NCBI GenBank assembly: GCA_038199755.1
Contig: JBBPYR010000335.1
Span: 1 to 13,617 of the forward strand
Reading direction: 5' to 3'
Length of the DNA: 13,617 bases
Origin: JBBPYR01 sp038199755
GTDB lineage: Bacteria; Chloroflexota; Ktedonobacteria; Ktedonobacterales; Ktedonobacteraceae
Made by a program: the position numbers and the translations under genes. Below the pieces are notes generated by a model, which made no database searches, was not told the origin of the DNA, and saw nothing but the letters and a program-made list of their open reading frames with translations. Below are positions 12,665 through 13,617 of the stretch, in pieces. Every line of letters starts with the position of its first letter. Within the stretch, counting starts at the first letter, position 1.

Positions 12665-12715
12665 TCAAGAGTAGCTAATCTTTCAGACTAGTAACTCCAA
12701 ATTTCTATCAGACAT

Positions 12716-13617
12716 TTACCTTGATGGAATATCTAAGTTGTCTAACATCGAACTAGACCATCCATTTGTAAAGTAGTCGGTTGCATACTTCATAGCATCT
12801 GTAAAATCAGTACCTCCTACCCCAGCAGCCCTTAATGCTTGAGATGCAACATCTTTTGCCTCAACAAATGGTAGTTGTCTATAGCCAAAGAACTTTGCTA
12901 GATGCCTAAGTGTCATTCCTGCACTCCTTTGAACACCAGTAGCCGCCATGTGATCGCTAGCATCTAAAAGAATTGCAGGGGCTAAACGAGTATCGTAGTT
13001 AGATAAAGCTCTCATCATGGCATCTTGAAAGATGTGATGCGCTTGAAGGCCTGTACCAGACGCAAGTCTTTTAAGTTGACCATAGGATCCTGTCATACCA
13101 GCAAGAGGTTGAGCACAATTATGAACCACCCACTGCCCATCGCCGACAGTGAAGGTATGATCCTGGGCAACCTCTAGATTATACATCGTTTTGGTTCCAG
13201 GGACACTCTTCCAGATCGTGATGACGCCAAGACTGCCATCAGCACGCAACACATGCATGCCCACCTTGATCTGAGCAACCGGCAAGAAGCCTTTCTCGAT
13301 GGTCAAGAAGGGATGTTTCTGGTTGGTATGTACCACCTCGTTATGCTGAACAAGGCCATGGGTCGTAGGTGTGGTGGTTGTGATGGTGAGATCAACCAGA
13401 TCATGATCGGGATGGATCCACACCTGCACGATGGGTTGCTGCTCCATCTTATGGGTCTTGGGATTATAGGCCCAGACCTTGTCTCCCACATGCAAGCTTC
13501 CAATGGCCTGTTTGCCCAGCGTCGTCGAGACCAGCGTCCTGGCAGTGAAGCTACACGCTCCTGATGCGATATCCCCTACCGCATGTTCGACCCCATCCAA
13601 CCCGCCGTGAGCTACCA
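12716..13617 (-). CDS. Polymorphic toxin C-terminus: HINT domain plus AHH-type HNH nuclease (5' end outside window)
   Basis: The frame is open to the window edge, so this is only the C-terminal part (about 299 residues). Numbering from the TTG at 13600: Cys16 in ACSFTARTLVSTTLGKQ begins an intein-like HINT domain, with the block VHTNQKHPFLT at about 91-100 and the closing YNLEVAQDHTFTVGDGQWVV followed by His160-Asn161-Cys162. HINT domains in secreted toxins cut themselves and release the following tip. The released tip has LQAHHIFQDAMM (AHH at 187-189) and RQLPFVEAKDVASQALRAAG, matching the AHH family of HNH/Endonuclease VII nucleases from memory. It would cut nucleic acid of target cells. 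The upstream LDGVEHAVGD segment fits the pre-toxin region of Rhs-like proteins. A candidate immunity gene behind it survives, if at all, only as the remnant at 12560-12664. Confidence 0.85.
   Translation of the reverse strand, partial: VAHGGLDGVEHAVGDIASGACSFTARTLVSTTLGKQAIGSLHVGDKVWAYNPKTHKMEQQPIVQVWIHPDHDLVDLTITTTTPTTHGLVQHNEVVHTNQKHPFLTIEKGFLPVAQIKVGMHVLRADGSLGVITIWKSVPGTKTMYNLEVAQDHTFTVGDGQWVVHNCAQPLAGMTGSYGQLKRLASGTGLQAHHIFQDAMMRALSNYDTRLAPAILLDASDHMAATGVQRSAGMTLRHLAKFFGYRQLPFVEAKDVASQALRAAGVGGTDFTDAMKYATDYFTNGWSSSMLDNLDIPSR

Overview
The window is an accessory, repeat-rich stretch that looks like a Ktedonobacteria-type genome (Chloroflexota). I infer this from the style of the Rhs tips, the seven-bladed WD40 proteins, the pentapeptide protein and the dense insertion-sequence debris, and I have not confirmed it by any search. 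Nearly all genes lie on the minus strand. The exceptions are the 123-residue conserved protein at 8485-8853 and an IS630-like relic.

Layout by position: 1-340 has no convincing gene apart from a terminator. 341-886 is an HD-domain phosphohydrolase followed by that terminator. About 978-1215 is a decayed IS630-type transposase piece. 1212-2783 is an orphan Rhs core tip joined to a WD40 domain. 3085-5231 is a probable two-gene unit: a pentapeptide-repeat protein with a TIR/Rossmann-like C-terminus, then a DUF2947-like protein with an L7/L12-like tail. 5278-5624 is a truncated copy of a miniature transposon. 5809-7650 is a 5'-truncated Rhs protein whose C-terminus looks like a DddA/SCP1.201-type deaminase toxin. 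7710-8201 is an unknown protein. 8485-8853 is a small conserved protein. 8999-9084 is a group II intron domain 5/6 relic. 9191-9652 is an unknown protein. 9778-10305 is a complete miniature transposon with Tn7/Tn5053-type ends, interrupted by a second, smaller MITE. 10475-11339 is an IS5-family element with a frameshifted transposase that truncates a WD40 gene (11336-11563). 11593-12513 is an intact WD40 propeller. 12716 to the window end is the C-terminal part of a polymorphic toxin: a HINT autoprocessing domain followed by an AHH-type HNH nuclease.

Two themes stand out. First, this is a polymorphic-toxin locus with three C-terminal modules: a deaminase, an AHH nuclease, and an Rhs tip joined to WD40. 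Two of these carry an almost identical stretch of about 180 bp encoding the Rhs core end, in the same orientation, as expected for displaced Rhs-CT cassettes. No immunity gene is obvious directly behind the deaminase; the pentapeptide/TIR-like and DUF2947-like genes are the nearest candidates. Second, the locus is a nest of small mobile elements. The best resolved has 5'-TGTCATT...AATGACA-3' ends, a perfect 5-bp target duplication, and about seven end repeats split asymmetrically between its two ends. That is the architecture of TnsB/TniA-mobilised transposons reduced to about 400 bp with no gene.
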